Source: JACMQX01 sp044225675 (lineage in GTDB: Bacteria > Pseudomonadota > Gammaproteobacteria > Burkholderiales > Burkholderiaceae_C). From it: a DNA stretch of 64,000 bases. A program made the position numbers and the translations under genes. Positions 1 through 7,552 of the stretch are shown here, one piece after another (position 1 is the first letter of the stretch; the number at the start of each line of letters is the position of its first letter). The stretch is taken from assembly GCA_044225675.1 (NCBI GenBank), contig JBGAIH010000007.1:62001-126000 (forward strand), given 5' to 3'. The notes below the pieces were generated by a model, which saw only the letters and a program-made list of their open reading frames with translations, was not told where the DNA came from and did no database searches.

Positions 1-2
1 CG

Positions 3-242
3 GTGCTCGGCATCCGGCACTTTCTGGCCTCTCTGGTGGCGCTGGCACTCACCCGGCTGTATGGGCTGGATCCGGTCCAGGCCGCTGTGCTGCTGACCTT
101 CTCGGCCTTGCCGACCGCCTCCAGCTGCTACGTGCTGGCGCAGCGCATGGGCTACAACGGGCCGTTCGTCGCCGCGCTGGTGACGCTGTCGACCCTGCTG
201 GGCATGGTCAGCCTGCCCTTCGCGCTGGGGGTGCTGCGCTGA
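3..242 (+). CDS. AEC-family (auxin efflux carrier-like) permease, C-terminal fragment
   Basis: The window opens inside this gene, so only about the last 80 codons are present and the true start lies upstream. The fragment consists almost wholly of hydrophobic helices. The stretch ALPTASSCYVLAQRMG followed by a last helix is typical of the penultimate and final segments of AEC transporters, which export or import small organic acids across the inner membrane. It ends with TGA at 240-242. The substrate cannot be told from the fragment. The downstream neighbour queG is on the opposite strand, so the two genes converge. Confidence 0.7.
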   Translation: MLGIRHFLASLVALALTRLYGLDPVQAAVLLTFSALPTASSCYVLAQRMGYNGPFVAALVTLSTLLGMVSLPFALGVLR

Positions 243-331
243 ACCTGTGAGGCCCTGCACAGCCCTCTCAGCGCAGCCCCCGCGGCCAGCCCCGCGACAC
301 CCGCCGCCCGCCTGAAACCAGGCCCCCGGCA

Positions 332-1426
332 TCAGGGCGCTTCGAGCGCCCAGTCCACATGCTCGCGCACGACGGGATCGGGATGCGCGCGCCCGGCCGC
401 CAGTGCCGCGCGCAGCGCCTGCGCCGACGCGGCGTCGAGCGCCCGCGCGCCCCTTTCGCGCAAGGCGTTGCCGCCGGCCACCGCCACATTGCGCAGCCAG
501 CGCGCATGGCCGATGCGGCGGATCGGGCTGCCCTCGGTACGGCGCAGGAACTCCGCCTCGCTCCAGCTGAACAGCTCCGCCAGCTGCGCGCCGGCCAGCC
601 CCTCGCGCTCATCGAAGTCGGGCAGCGGACTGCGCCGGGCGAACTTGTTCCAGGGACAGGCGAGCTGGCAGTCGTCGCAGCCGTAGATGCGGTTGCCCAT
701 GAGCGGGCGCAGCTCCGCCGGGATCGGCCCTTCATGCTCGATGGTCAGGTAGGAGACGCAGCGCCGTGCATCCAGCCGGTGCGGCGCCACGATGGCCTGG
801 GTGGGACAGACGTCGATACAGGCGCTGCAACTGCCGCAGTGGGCCTGCACCGGCTCGCTGGGTGGCAGGGCCACGTTCACATAGATCTCGCCCAGGAAGA
901 ACATCGAGCCGGCGTCGCGGCTGAGCACCAGCGTGTGCTTGCCGCGCCAGCCCTGGCCGCTGCGCGCGGCCAGCTCGGCTTCGAGCACGGGTGCGGAGTC
1001 GGTGAAGGCCCGAAAGCCCAGCGGCCCGATCTCGGCCGCCACGCGCTCGCCGAGCTTCTGCAGGCGGCTGCGCAGCACCTTGTGGTAGTCCCGGCCGCGC
1101 GCGTAGACGGAGATGACGCCCTCCTGCGGCCGCGCCAGCCGGGCCCATTCAAGCGCCTGCCATTCATCGGGGCCCTCGGCCGGCAGGTAGTCCATGCGCG
1201 CGGTGATCACGCTCACCGTGCCGGGCACCAGCTCCGCCGGCCGCGCGCGCTTGAGACCGTGCGCGGCCATGTAGCCCATGTCGCCATGGAAGCCGGCGGC
1301 CAGCCACGCCAGCAGGCCGGGCTCGGCGGCCCCCAGGTCCACACCGGCCACGCCGATTTGGGAGAATCCCAGCTCACGGGCCCAGCCCGCAAGCCTGGAT
1401 ACGAGTTGAGTGCCATCGAACGTCAC
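332..1426 (-). CDS. queG: Epoxyqueuosine reductase QueG
   Basis: Catalyses the last step of queuosine synthesis, reducing epoxyqueuosine to queuosine in tRNA with a cobalamin cofactor and two [4Fe-4S] clusters. The 364-residue product has the usual family length. Two ferredoxin-like cysteine sets are visible: CGSCSACIDVCPTQAI near the middle, and a second containing CDDCQLACPWN. The C-terminal part, after an RRIGHARWLRN stretch, has the HEAT-like helical character of the family. The open frame continues far upstream, but the family N-terminus (AGWARELGFSQIGVAGVD) begins just after a GTG at 1426, and that start leaves room for the divergent tsaE. In E. coli the homologue also lies divergently beside the tsaE-amidase-mutL-miaA cluster. 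Confidence 0.92.
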   Translation of the reverse strand: MTFDGTQLVSRLAGWARELGFSQIGVAGVDLGAAEPGLLAWLAAGFHGDMGYMAAHGLKRARPAELVPGTVSVITARMDYLPAEGPDEWQALEWARLARPQEGVISVYARGRDYHKVLRSRLQKLGERVAAEIGPLGFRAFTDSAPVLEAELAARSGQGWRGKHTLVLSRDAGSMFFLGEIYVNVALPPSEPVQAHCGSCSACIDVCPTQAIVAPHRLDARRCVSYLTIEHEGPIPAELRPLMGNRIYGCDDCQLACPWNKFARRSPLPDFDEREGLAGAQLAELFSWSEAEFLRRTEGSPIRRIGHARWLRNVAVAGGNALRERGARALDAASAQALRAALAAGRAHPDPVVREHVDWALEAP

Positions 1427-1474
1427 CCGCCGATTGTAGAAAGCGCACTGCCTGCGGCGGGAGGGCCCGCGCCC

Positions 1475-1954
1475 GTGCCCGGCACCTGCCGGCAGGTGTG
1501 GCACAGCGAGGACGACACGCAGCGCTTCGCGGCGCGGCTGGCGGGCAGCGCTGCGGTGCGCGACGCCTTCATCGAGCTGCGGGGCGACCTGGGCGCGGGC
1601 AAGACGAGCTTCGTGCGCCACCTGTTGCGGGCGCTCGGCGTGACCGGCCGCATCAAGAGCCCGACCTATGCGGTCGTGGAGCCGCACGAGGTGGCCGGGC
1701 CGCCGCCCCTGTCCATCTGGCACTTCGACTTCTACCGCTTCGACGACCCGCGCGAATGGGAAGACGCCGGATTCCGCGACCTGTTCGCGGCGCCCGGCCT
1801 CAAGCTGGCCGAATGGCCGGAAAAAGCCGCAGGGCATCTGCCGCAACCCGATCTCACGGTCACAATCGAGGCCATGCCCGACGAATCGCGACACGTCACC
1901 TGCACCGCCCACACCGTCACCGGCCAGGCACTGGCCAGGGAGGCCGGGGCTTGA
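1475..1954 (+). CDS. tsaE: tRNA threonylcarbamoyladenosine biosynthesis ATPase TsaE
   Basis: P-loop ATPase that works with TsaB and TsaD to make t6A37 in ANN-decoding tRNAs. Walker A is GDLGAGKTS. The family motifs IKSPTYAVVE, HFDFYRF and LAEWPEKA all follow in order. At about 159 residues it has the normal length. No ATG is available; GTG 1475 is chosen because it lies just before the conserved region, with GTG 1496 and CTG 1448 as alternatives. Its TGA (1952-1954) overlaps the TTG start of the amidase gene, so the two are translationally coupled, the order seen in many proteobacteria. Confidence 0.88.
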   Translation: MPGTCRQVWHSEDDTQRFAARLAGSAAVRDAFIELRGDLGAGKTSFVRHLLRALGVTGRIKSPTYAVVEPHEVAGPPPLSIWHFDFYRFDDPREWEDAGFRDLFAAPGLKLAEWPEKAAGHLPQPDLTVTIEAMPDESRHVTCTAHTVTGQALAREAGA

Positions 1955-3435
1955 GGCGGCGCGACCTGCTGCGGCGCTCGTCGCTCGTGCTCGGTCGGCG
2001 CGGCGCGCTGGTGCTGCTGCTCGGCACGCAGCAGATCGCACGCGGCGCCACCATCCTCGCGGTGCGTGTCTGGCCTGCGCCCGACTACACCCGCATCACC
2101 ATCGAGTCGGACGGGCCGCTCAAGGCCCGCCAGTTCTTCGTGGCCAGCCCGCCGCGCCTGGCCGTGGACGTCGAGGGCATCGACCTGAATCCGGCCTTGC
2201 GCGAGCTGGTCGCCAAGGTCAAGGCCGACGACCCGTTCATCGCCGGCATCCGCGTGGGCCAGAATGCGCCCAACGTGGTGCGCCTCGTGGTGGACCTCAA
2301 GCAGGAGGCCCTGCCCCAGGTCTTCACGCTGCCGCCGATCGCGGCCTACCAGCACCGCCTGGTGTTCGACCTCTACCCGGCCCGGCCTGCCGATCCGCTC
2401 GAGGCCCTGATCGCCGAGCGCCTGCGCGACCAGCAGGCCGCCGGGACACCGCCCGCCGCCGCAGCATCCACCCCCGGCGCGCCATCGGCCCGGCCGGCCG
2501 ACCCGCTTGGCGAGCTGATCGCGCAGCAGTCGCGCAAGCCGGCATCGCAGGGCGCGGGGCCGGGCAGCGCGAGCCCATCGACGCCTTCATCTGCGTCGTC
2601 CCGCCCCTCTTCCTCTCCTCCATCCTCTCCTTCTTCCTCGGGTTCTTCCCCGGCTCCCGCCTCGCCCTCCGCACCCCCGCCCGCGCAGGTCGCCCGGCCC
2701 GCCATCGTCACACCCGGCAAGACCGACCGGCTCGTGATCGTGGCGCTCGACCCCGGCCACGGCGGTGAAGACCCCGGTGCGATCGGCCCCGGCGGCACGC
2801 GCGAGAAGGACGTCGTGCTGCAGATCGCCCATCGCCTGCGCGAGCGCATCAACAACCAGCCCAACATGCGCGCCTACCTCACGCGCGATGCGGACTTCTT
2901 CGTCCCGCTGGGCGTGCGCGTTCAGAAGGCCCGCCGCGTGCAGGCCGACCTGTTCATCAGCATCCACGCCGATGCCTTCTTCACGCCACGGCCGCAGGGC
3001 GCGAGCGTCTTCGCGCTGAGCGAACGCGGCGCATCGAGCAGCGCCGCGCGCTGGATCGCCGACAAGGAAAACTCCGCCGACCTCGTGGGCGGCATCAACG
3101 TCAAGTCGCGCGACGCGCAGGTCGCCAAGGCCCTGCTCGACATGAGCACCACCGCGCAGATCCGCGACAGCCTGCAACTTGGCAGCGCGATGCTCGGCGA
3201 GATCGGCAGCGTGGGCAAGCTGCACAAGCCGCGCGTCGAGCAGGCCGGCTTTGCCGTACTCAAGGCGCCCGACATTCCGAGTGTGCTGGTGGAGACGGCG
3301 TTCATCAGCAACCCCGACGAGGAAGTGCGCCTGCGCAGCGAGGCCTACCAGGAGCAGCTGGCCGATGCCATCATGCGCGGCATCGGCCGCTACTTTGCCA
3401 AGAACCCGCCGCTGGCCCGCAACAGGACGGTCTGA
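1951..3435 (+). CDS. amiC: N-acetylmuramoyl-L-alanine amidase, AmiC type (Tat-exported)
   Basis: Periplasmic zinc amidase that splits septal peptidoglycan during daughter-cell separation. The TTG start at 1951 gives a twin-arginine signal (RRRDLLRRSSL) before a hydrophobic stretch. An AMIN domain for septal targeting spans about residues 35-130. A Ser/Pro/Ala-rich linker covers about 150-245, and an Amidase_3 domain runs from about 262 to 485. Zinc and catalytic residues are visible in DPGHGGEDPGA, TREKD, SIHADAF and VETAFISN. The length of 494 residues is slightly long because of the linker. It is coupled to tsaE by the overlapping start. E. coli AmiC is also Tat-exported and carries an AMIN domain. 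Confidence 0.92.
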   Translation: MRRRDLLRRSSLVLGRRGALVLLLGTQQIARGATILAVRVWPAPDYTRITIESDGPLKARQFFVASPPRLAVDVEGIDLNPALRELVAKVKADDPFIAGIRVGQNAPNVVRLVVDLKQEALPQVFTLPPIAAYQHRLVFDLYPARPADPLEALIAERLRDQQAAGTPPAAAASTPGAPSARPADPLGELIAQQSRKPASQGAGPGSASPSTPSSASSRPSSSPPSSPSSSGSSPAPASPSAPPPAQVARPAIVTPGKTDRLVIVALDPGHGGEDPGAIGPGGTREKDVVLQIAHRLRERINNQPNMRAYLTRDADFFVPLGVRVQKARRVQADLFISIHADAFFTPRPQGASVFALSERGASSSAARWIADKENSADLVGGINVKSRDAQVAKALLDMSTTAQIRDSLQLGSAMLGEIGSVGKLHKPRVEQAGFAVLKAPDIPSVLVETAFISNPDEEVRLRSEAYQEQLADAIMRGIGRYFAKNPPLARNRTV

Positions 3436-3720
3436 ACGCCGGGCGCCGGCATCTGCGCTTTCCGAGCCACTGGCTCCGCCCCGGGCTCTGCGAAGGCGCC
3501 GCACTGCAAGGCCGATTCCCGCACCGCCACAGACGCCTCGCGCCGACGTACCCCGTGGGCCTGCTCCTACAGGGCCGGTCCGCAGGCCCGCCTACAGTAA
3601 AGCCACGGGACAGCACAGTGTCCGGGCCACGACGGCAACAGGCTTCCAGCCCCCGGCGTCAACATACCGGTCCCTGTGAACGGCCTGAGCTTTCAACCAC
3701 TCGACCACAAAGGTGACATC

Positions 3721-3939
3721 ATGAAGACGAAGATCCTGCTCGCATTGTCCGGTGCCGCGCTCGTCGCGCTGACGGGCTGCTCCTCCAACCCGACCAATGC
3801 CCAGATCGGCACCGCCACCGGCGCCGTCGTGGGGGGTGTGGTCGGAAGCGCGCTGGGCGGCACGGCCGCCACCGTCGGCGGCGCTGCCGCTGGCGCCCTG
3901 ATCGGCAACGAAGTCGGCAAGGACCGCGACCGCCGCTGA
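3721..3939 (+). CDS. Small glycine-zipper lipoprotein (OsmB-like)
   Basis: A 72-residue protein with a classic lipoprotein signal: MKTKILLALSGAALVALTGC, with Cys at the lipobox. The rest is Gly/Ala-rich and matches glycine-zipper 2TM proteins (GAVVGGVVGSALGG, then GGAAAGALIGNEVGK). These are small outer-membrane or periplasmic lipoproteins, often stress-induced; the exact role here is unknown. The start at 3721 is supported by an AAAGGTGA ribosome site. An in-frame ATG at 3676 would place extra polar residues before the signal and is rejected. A clear terminator follows, so the gene is probably monocistronic. The 285 bases between amiC and this gene hold no other gene that I can see. Confidence 0.82.
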   Translation: MKTKILLALSGAALVALTGCSSNPTNAQIGTATGAVVGGVVGSALGGTAATVGGAAAGALIGNEVGKDRDRR

Positions 3940-3972
3940 TCGCCCTCGTGGACACTGAAAAAAAGCTGAACC

Positions 3973-4001
3973 GAAGCCGGCCTTGAGCCGGCTTCTTTCA
4001 T
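3973..4001 (+). terminator. Rho-independent terminator after the lipoprotein gene
   Basis: Perfect 9-bp stem GAAGCCGGC / GCCGGCTTC around a 5-base loop, followed by TTTCATT. It lies 33 bases past the lipoprotein stop codon. A partial copy of the right arm and tail occurs about 30 bases downstream, near 4018-4031. Confidence 0.7.
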
Positions 4002-4054
4002 TGCCCCTGGCCTCGCGCCGGCTTCTCTCATTCGGCCTGCCGCCCCGCGCCGCC

Positions 4055-4549
4055 TCAGATCGGATAGATCAGCGAATTGAGGATCATCTCGCTGTCGTAC
4101 ACACAGATCCGACTCGCGAGGCGCAGGCCCTGCGGCGTCTGCACCAGCGTGTCGATGTAGCGTCCGACGTTGTACACCTCGCTCACGTTGCCGGGCTTGG
4201 TGCGGAACACGGCATAGCTGGCCTGCGCGCGCAGCGCGTCGCCGTCACGCGCCACCACCGCCGGGCCGACCACGTGCCGGGTGTAGTACGGGCCGTGATA
4301 GATCGTCTGGGTGACGCCGTAGACCCGGTCCTTCATCATGCCCCTGCTCTCCAGCGCCATCAGGGCCAGCGGCAGTCCGCGGTCGAAGTTCTCGCGGGCC
4401 TGGACCTTGTAGACCCCGTCGTCCGTGAAGAACTCGGGCCAGTCGTCAAAACGCCTGTCGTCGAGCGCGGCGGCGTAGGCAGCGTTGAGCTGGTCCACCT
4501 GATGCTGCAGCCACAGCGCGGCCAGCTGATCGTCCGTGAGTGCGCTCAT
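4055..4549 (-). CDS. Aromatic-ring-hydroxylating oxygenase, small (beta) subunit
   Basis: A 164-residue protein of the ring-hydroxylating beta family (SnoaL/NTF2 cone fold). It opens with a helix (DDQLAALWLQHQVDQLNAAYAAALDD), continues with RRFDDWPEFFTDDGVYKV, and ends in the typical short C-terminus ILNSLIYPI. The beta subunit holds the catalytic alpha subunits together in an alpha3beta3 complex and has no redox centre. Its ATG overlaps the alpha-subunit stop (ATGA), so the pair is translationally coupled. It resembles the NagH half of salicylate 5-hydroxylase (from memory of the family). No ferredoxin or reductase gene follows. Confidence 0.88.
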   Translation of the reverse strand: MSALTDDQLAALWLQHQVDQLNAAYAAALDDRRFDDWPEFFTDDGVYKVQARENFDRGLPLALMALESRGMMKDRVYGVTQTIYHGPYYTRHVVGPAVVARDGDALRAQASYAVFRTKPGNVSEVYNVGRYIDTLVQTPQGLRLASRICVYDSEMILNSLIYPI

Positions 4550-5856
4550 GGCGTCATCACCTTCTTCCAGTAGGCGTACATGCTGCGGATCAGCGTCTCG
4601 GTGACCATGTGCTCGGTCATGCCGGTGCCGGTGCCGCCCAGTTCGCAGAGCGTCTCGCCCGATTCGCCCCATTGCCGGAAACCATCCTGGCTGAACTCGA
4701 TCACCTCGCCATCGTCGGCACTCACGAAGCCCGCCGGGCCGAACAGATTGGCCTGGCGCAGCCGGCGCTGCGTCATCTCGGGCGTGTCGTCGGCAAAGCC
4801 GAAATGCGTCCACACGAAATCGAACTCGCCCTCGCCGCGCGGCACGATGTGGCGCGTCGACAGCGAATTGACCTGCTGCTGGATGATCAGGCTCGGGAAC
4901 AGCGTGATCATGGTCACGGTGGGCATGATGCTCTGGCCCGGATTCGACGGATCGTCGATCTTCCACCAGGGCTCCGGAACGACGTCGAGCAGGCGCGCAT
5001 CGTTGAGCGTCATGTTCGCCTTGAAGCTGGTGACACCTTCGGTCACGCTGCGGTTTTCGCCGCCGTCGTTGCGGCGCGAGATCATCACCGCATGGCGGCC
5101 GTGCGCGTCCATCACCATGCGGCTCTTCTGGTCGGCGCGCCACAGGCCGAAGGTCACGAACCAGGTATGCAGCAGGCCCGGGTGGTACGGGTCCTTGATG
5201 TTCTCCATCATGAGCTTCCAGTTGCCCGGAATGCGCTGCCGGTTGTAACCCAGCAGCGTCAGCTCGCGTCCCTTGAAGATGCGGTCCAGCCAGGGCATGA
5301 CGCCGGGGCCGAAATAGTCCTCGAGCGGCTCGGTCTCGTCGCTGAAGGTGGCAAACACCAGCCCGTGCAGCACCGCCACACGCAGCCGCGTGAGGCCGTG
5401 GTCCTTGAGGTCGAAGTCCGCCGGCATGCCGCCGTTGACGCAGTCGCCCTCCTTCACGCCGTCCTTGAACGGCAGGCCCGCCAGCTCGCCGTTGAGCTTG
5501 TAGGTCCACTGGTGGTAGGGGCAGACGAAGCTGCGGGCATTGCCGTGCGGCTGCTGGCAGAAGCGCACGCCCCGGTGGGCGCAGCGGTTCTCCACCACGC
5601 GGATGCCATGGTCGGTCGCGCGGTCGCGCGGAGCGACCCGGTCGCGCACCATGATCACCTGCCGCTCGCCGATGTGGCTGAGCTTGAAGTCGCCGGTGTT
5701 GGGCACCTCGATGGCAAGCCCCACGTAGGACCAGTGACGGCCGTAGAACAGGGTGTCCAGCTCGCGCTGGTAGAGCTGGGCGTCGGTGTAGGCCCAGAAA
5801 GGCACGCGGCTGGAGCCGGGCTGCGGCCAGCGAGAAAGAGCGTCCGGAGCGTTCAT
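4546..5856 (-). CDS. Rieske aromatic oxygenase large (alpha) subunit, NagG-like (salicylate 5-hydroxylase type)
   Basis: Catalytic subunit of a three-component aromatic oxygenase. The Rieske [2Fe-2S] ligands are Cys92, His94, Cys112 and His115 (CAHRG ... CPYH, correct spacing). The mononuclear iron motif is D222-x2-H225-x4-H230 in KDPYHPGLLHTWF. The 436-residue length is normal. Many stretches match what I recall of NagG, the large subunit of salicylate 5-hydroxylase (GSSRVPFWAYT, GYNRQRIPGNWKLM, LFGPAGFVSADDGEVIE), so salicylate or a related benzoate is the likely substrate (inference). The ATG at 5856 has a GGAGA ribosome site. Unusually, the ferredoxin and reductase partners are absent nearby. 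Confidence 0.9.
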   Translation of the reverse strand: MNAPDALSRWPQPGSSRVPFWAYTDAQLYQRELDTLFYGRHWSYVGLAIEVPNTGDFKLSHIGERQVIMVRDRVAPRDRATDHGIRVVENRCAHRGVRFCQQPHGNARSFVCPYHQWTYKLNGELAGLPFKDGVKEGDCVNGGMPADFDLKDHGLTRLRVAVLHGLVFATFSDETEPLEDYFGPGVMPWLDRIFKGRELTLLGYNRQRIPGNWKLMMENIKDPYHPGLLHTWFVTFGLWRADQKSRMVMDAHGRHAVMISRRNDGGENRSVTEGVTSFKANMTLNDARLLDVVPEPWWKIDDPSNPGQSIMPTVTMITLFPSLIIQQQVNSLSTRHIVPRGEGEFDFVWTHFGFADDTPEMTQRRLRQANLFGPAGFVSADDGEVIEFSQDGFRQWGESGETLCELGGTGTGMTEHMVTETLIRSMYAYWKKVMTP

Positions 5857-5893
5857 CGCTTGTCTCCAAAAACGGGATGATACCGCCGATTTA

Positions 5894-5907
5894 ATATGCA
5901 TACATAT
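5894..5907. promoter_or_regulatory. Candidate operator: AT-rich imperfect palindrome upstream of the oxygenase genes
   Basis: ATATGCATACATAT matches its own reverse complement at 12 of 14 positions. It is a sharp AT-rich patch in GC-rich DNA, about 38 bases before the oxygenase start. Its shape resembles GntR-family operators, but no such regulator gene is nearby. Function is inferred from position only. Confidence 0.4.
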
Positions 5908-5914
5908 CTTTTCC

Positions 5915-5935
5915 ACGCCGCCGTGGGGGCGGCGT
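5915..5935 (-). terminator. GC hairpin after the VOC gene, possible attenuator or weak terminator
   Basis: Perfect 8-bp stem ACGCCGCC / GGCGGCGT with a 5-base loop, 22 bases past the VOC stop and before the oxygenase promoter region. There is no T-tract, so termination would be weak or Rho-dependent. It may mark the boundary between the receptor-racemase-VOC unit and the oxygenase unit. Confidence 0.35.
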
Positions 5936-5957
5936 CCGGCCTCCTTCCGCTCGGCGC

Positions 5958-6830
5958 TCAGGCCAGAAAGATGTCGCAGCCCAGCGCAGCAACCTGCCAG
6001 GCCCCGGCCTGCTCGCGCCAGGCCGGTGCGGCGCCGGCACGCTCGAACCAGCCGGCCGTGGCCCGGGCGTCGTCGCATCGCAGGCGGTATCCGGCCAGAC
6101 CGGGCTGGCGCAGCACCGTGCTGCCGGTGAGACGGGCATAGGCCGCCGCATCGAGCAGCTCGAGCGCCGCCGGTCCCTGGACCACGACAGCATGGCCAGG
6201 CCCCGCATCGCGCGCTGGCGCGCCCAGCAGCGTCTCATAGAACTGCGCGGCTTGTGCCACGTCGTCGACCACGCCGAGCACCGCAGCCATGGAGCGCGCG
6301 CCATTCGGATGCTTCAGCCATTGCGGCCGCAGGTAGTGCTGCAGCGTGTGGTAGCGGCAGACGTTGAAAGGCAATGGTGCCGGCATGGGCAGCAGCACAT
6401 CGAACGCAAGATGCAGCCGCTCGCCCGGCAGCACCCATTCGCGCTGGACGGAATGGACGGGCCCCGGCGCGAATCCGCGCCTGAGCAGCTCATCGCGGGT
6501 GGCATGGGCGTCCTGCGACACCATCACCATGGAGCGAGGCCCGGCCGGGCCGGCCAGCAGCTGGTTCATGGCCGGCTGCACGGGACGGTCGGGCAACACG
6601 CCCATGAGCTCGACGAAGTTGGCCAGGCCCGGCCGGCCGGGATCGAAGAGCACGAGCCGGTTGCACAGCCCCATCGCGTCGATCTCCGAATACGGGGTCA
6701 CCGAAAAGCCGCATCGCTCGAACCAGTCGCCGGCCTCGCGCGGGGAGTCCACCTTCGTCATCAGATGGTCGATGCAAAGTTCCGCCACAGAGGAGGCGGA
6801 GGCGGCGGGCGGATCAGAAAGTGTGTCCAT
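5958..6830 (-). CDS. VOC/glyoxalase-like domain protein
   Basis: A 290-residue protein. The N-terminal part (LCIDHLMTKVDSPREAGDWFERCGFSV) fits the glyoxalase-like fold that pairs two beta-alpha-beta-beta-beta modules. A second module begins near residue 175 (SMAAVLGVVDDVAQAAQFYETLLG). Such proteins bind a metal and act as isomerases, dioxygenases or lyases, so the reaction cannot be fixed from sequence. The ATG at 6830 follows GGAACCCACC. It lies 26 bases downstream of the racemase gene on the same strand, probably in one unit with it and the TctC receptor. A role in handling an organic acid or aromatic product is inferred from context. Confidence 0.72.
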   Translation of the reverse strand: MDTLSDPPAASASSVAELCIDHLMTKVDSPREAGDWFERCGFSVTPYSEIDAMGLCNRLVLFDPGRPGLANFVELMGVLPDRPVQPAMNQLLAGPAGPRSMVMVSQDAHATRDELLRRGFAPGPVHSVQREWVLPGERLHLAFDVLLPMPAPLPFNVCRYHTLQHYLRPQWLKHPNGARSMAAVLGVVDDVAQAAQFYETLLGAPARDAGPGHAVVVQGPAALELLDAAAYARLTGSTVLRQPGLAGYRLRCDDARATAGWFERAGAAPAWREQAGAWQVAALGCDIFLA

Positions 6831-6856
6831 GGTGGGTTCCGATGAAAAGGTTCGCG

Positions 6857-7552
6857 TCAGTCCGCCAGGGCCTGCTCGACGATGGCCTCGCAGTGCAGCA
6901 GGGTCGAGTCCCACAGGCGAAGGCCGTGCGCCTCGGGCAGGAACGCCAGCAGCGGCGGCCGGATCTCGGTGCAGCCGAGCAGCACGTGCTCAAGGCCCTC
7001 GGCGCGCCACGCGGAACAGGCCCGCGCCAGCGCCGATGCGGTGAGCGGGCCGGGCTGCCCCTGCTCCAGCTCCGTGAAGATCGCCTCGTCCACGGCCTGT
7101 GCCAGCGCAGGCGGCGGCGGCACCAGCGCAATGCCTGCGGCGTCGAATCCGCTGCGAAACACCTGCCCGGCAAGCGCCCGGCGTGTCGCCAGAACACCTG
7201 CGCGGGACACGCCAGCCGCCGCCATCGCCCCGGCACAGGCAGGCGCGATATGGACCAGCGGCAAGCCCGTGGCAGCCAGCCCGTCGATGAACAGGTGCCC
7301 GGTGTTCGAAGCCAGCGCCAGCAGCGCGGCCCCGGCATCGCGCAGGCGGCCGCCAGCCTCCGCGAATGCGGCGTCGAACCCGCCAGGGGCGTCTTCGCCG
7401 CGCGCCAGAAGCGCCTGGAAGTCGAATGACCACAGCCGAAGCTCCAGCCCGTGCAGGCCGCCGAGCCGGCGCTGCGTGAGCTGGTTGAGCAGAACGTAAT
7501 AGTCGCGGGTGGCCGGCCAGCCGGTGCCCCCGATCAGGCCGACGGTGCGCAT
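6857..7552 (-). CDS. Aspartate/glutamate racemase-family protein
   Basis: A 231-residue protein with the family start MRTVGLIGGTGWPATRDYY and the C-terminal active-site motif LLGCTEIRPP. Family members invert the alpha carbon of Asp, Glu or hydantoins using two cysteines; related enzymes isomerise maleate. Here the first active-site region reads LALASNTGH, where a Cys normally precedes the NT pair, so only the second Cys is present. That suggests changed chemistry, as in one-cysteine relatives, or loss of racemase activity. The ATG shares one base with the TctC stop (TGATG), a sign of translational coupling. Confidence 0.78.
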   Translation of the reverse strand: MRTVGLIGGTGWPATRDYYVLLNQLTQRRLGGLHGLELRLWSFDFQALLARGEDAPGGFDAAFAEAGGRLRDAGAALLALASNTGHLFIDGLAATGLPLVHIAPACAGAMAAAGVSRAGVLATRRALAGQVFRSGFDAAGIALVPPPPALAQAVDEAIFTELEQGQPGPLTASALARACSAWRAEGLEHVLLGCTEIRPPLLAFLPEAHGLRLWDSTLLHCEAIVEQALAD

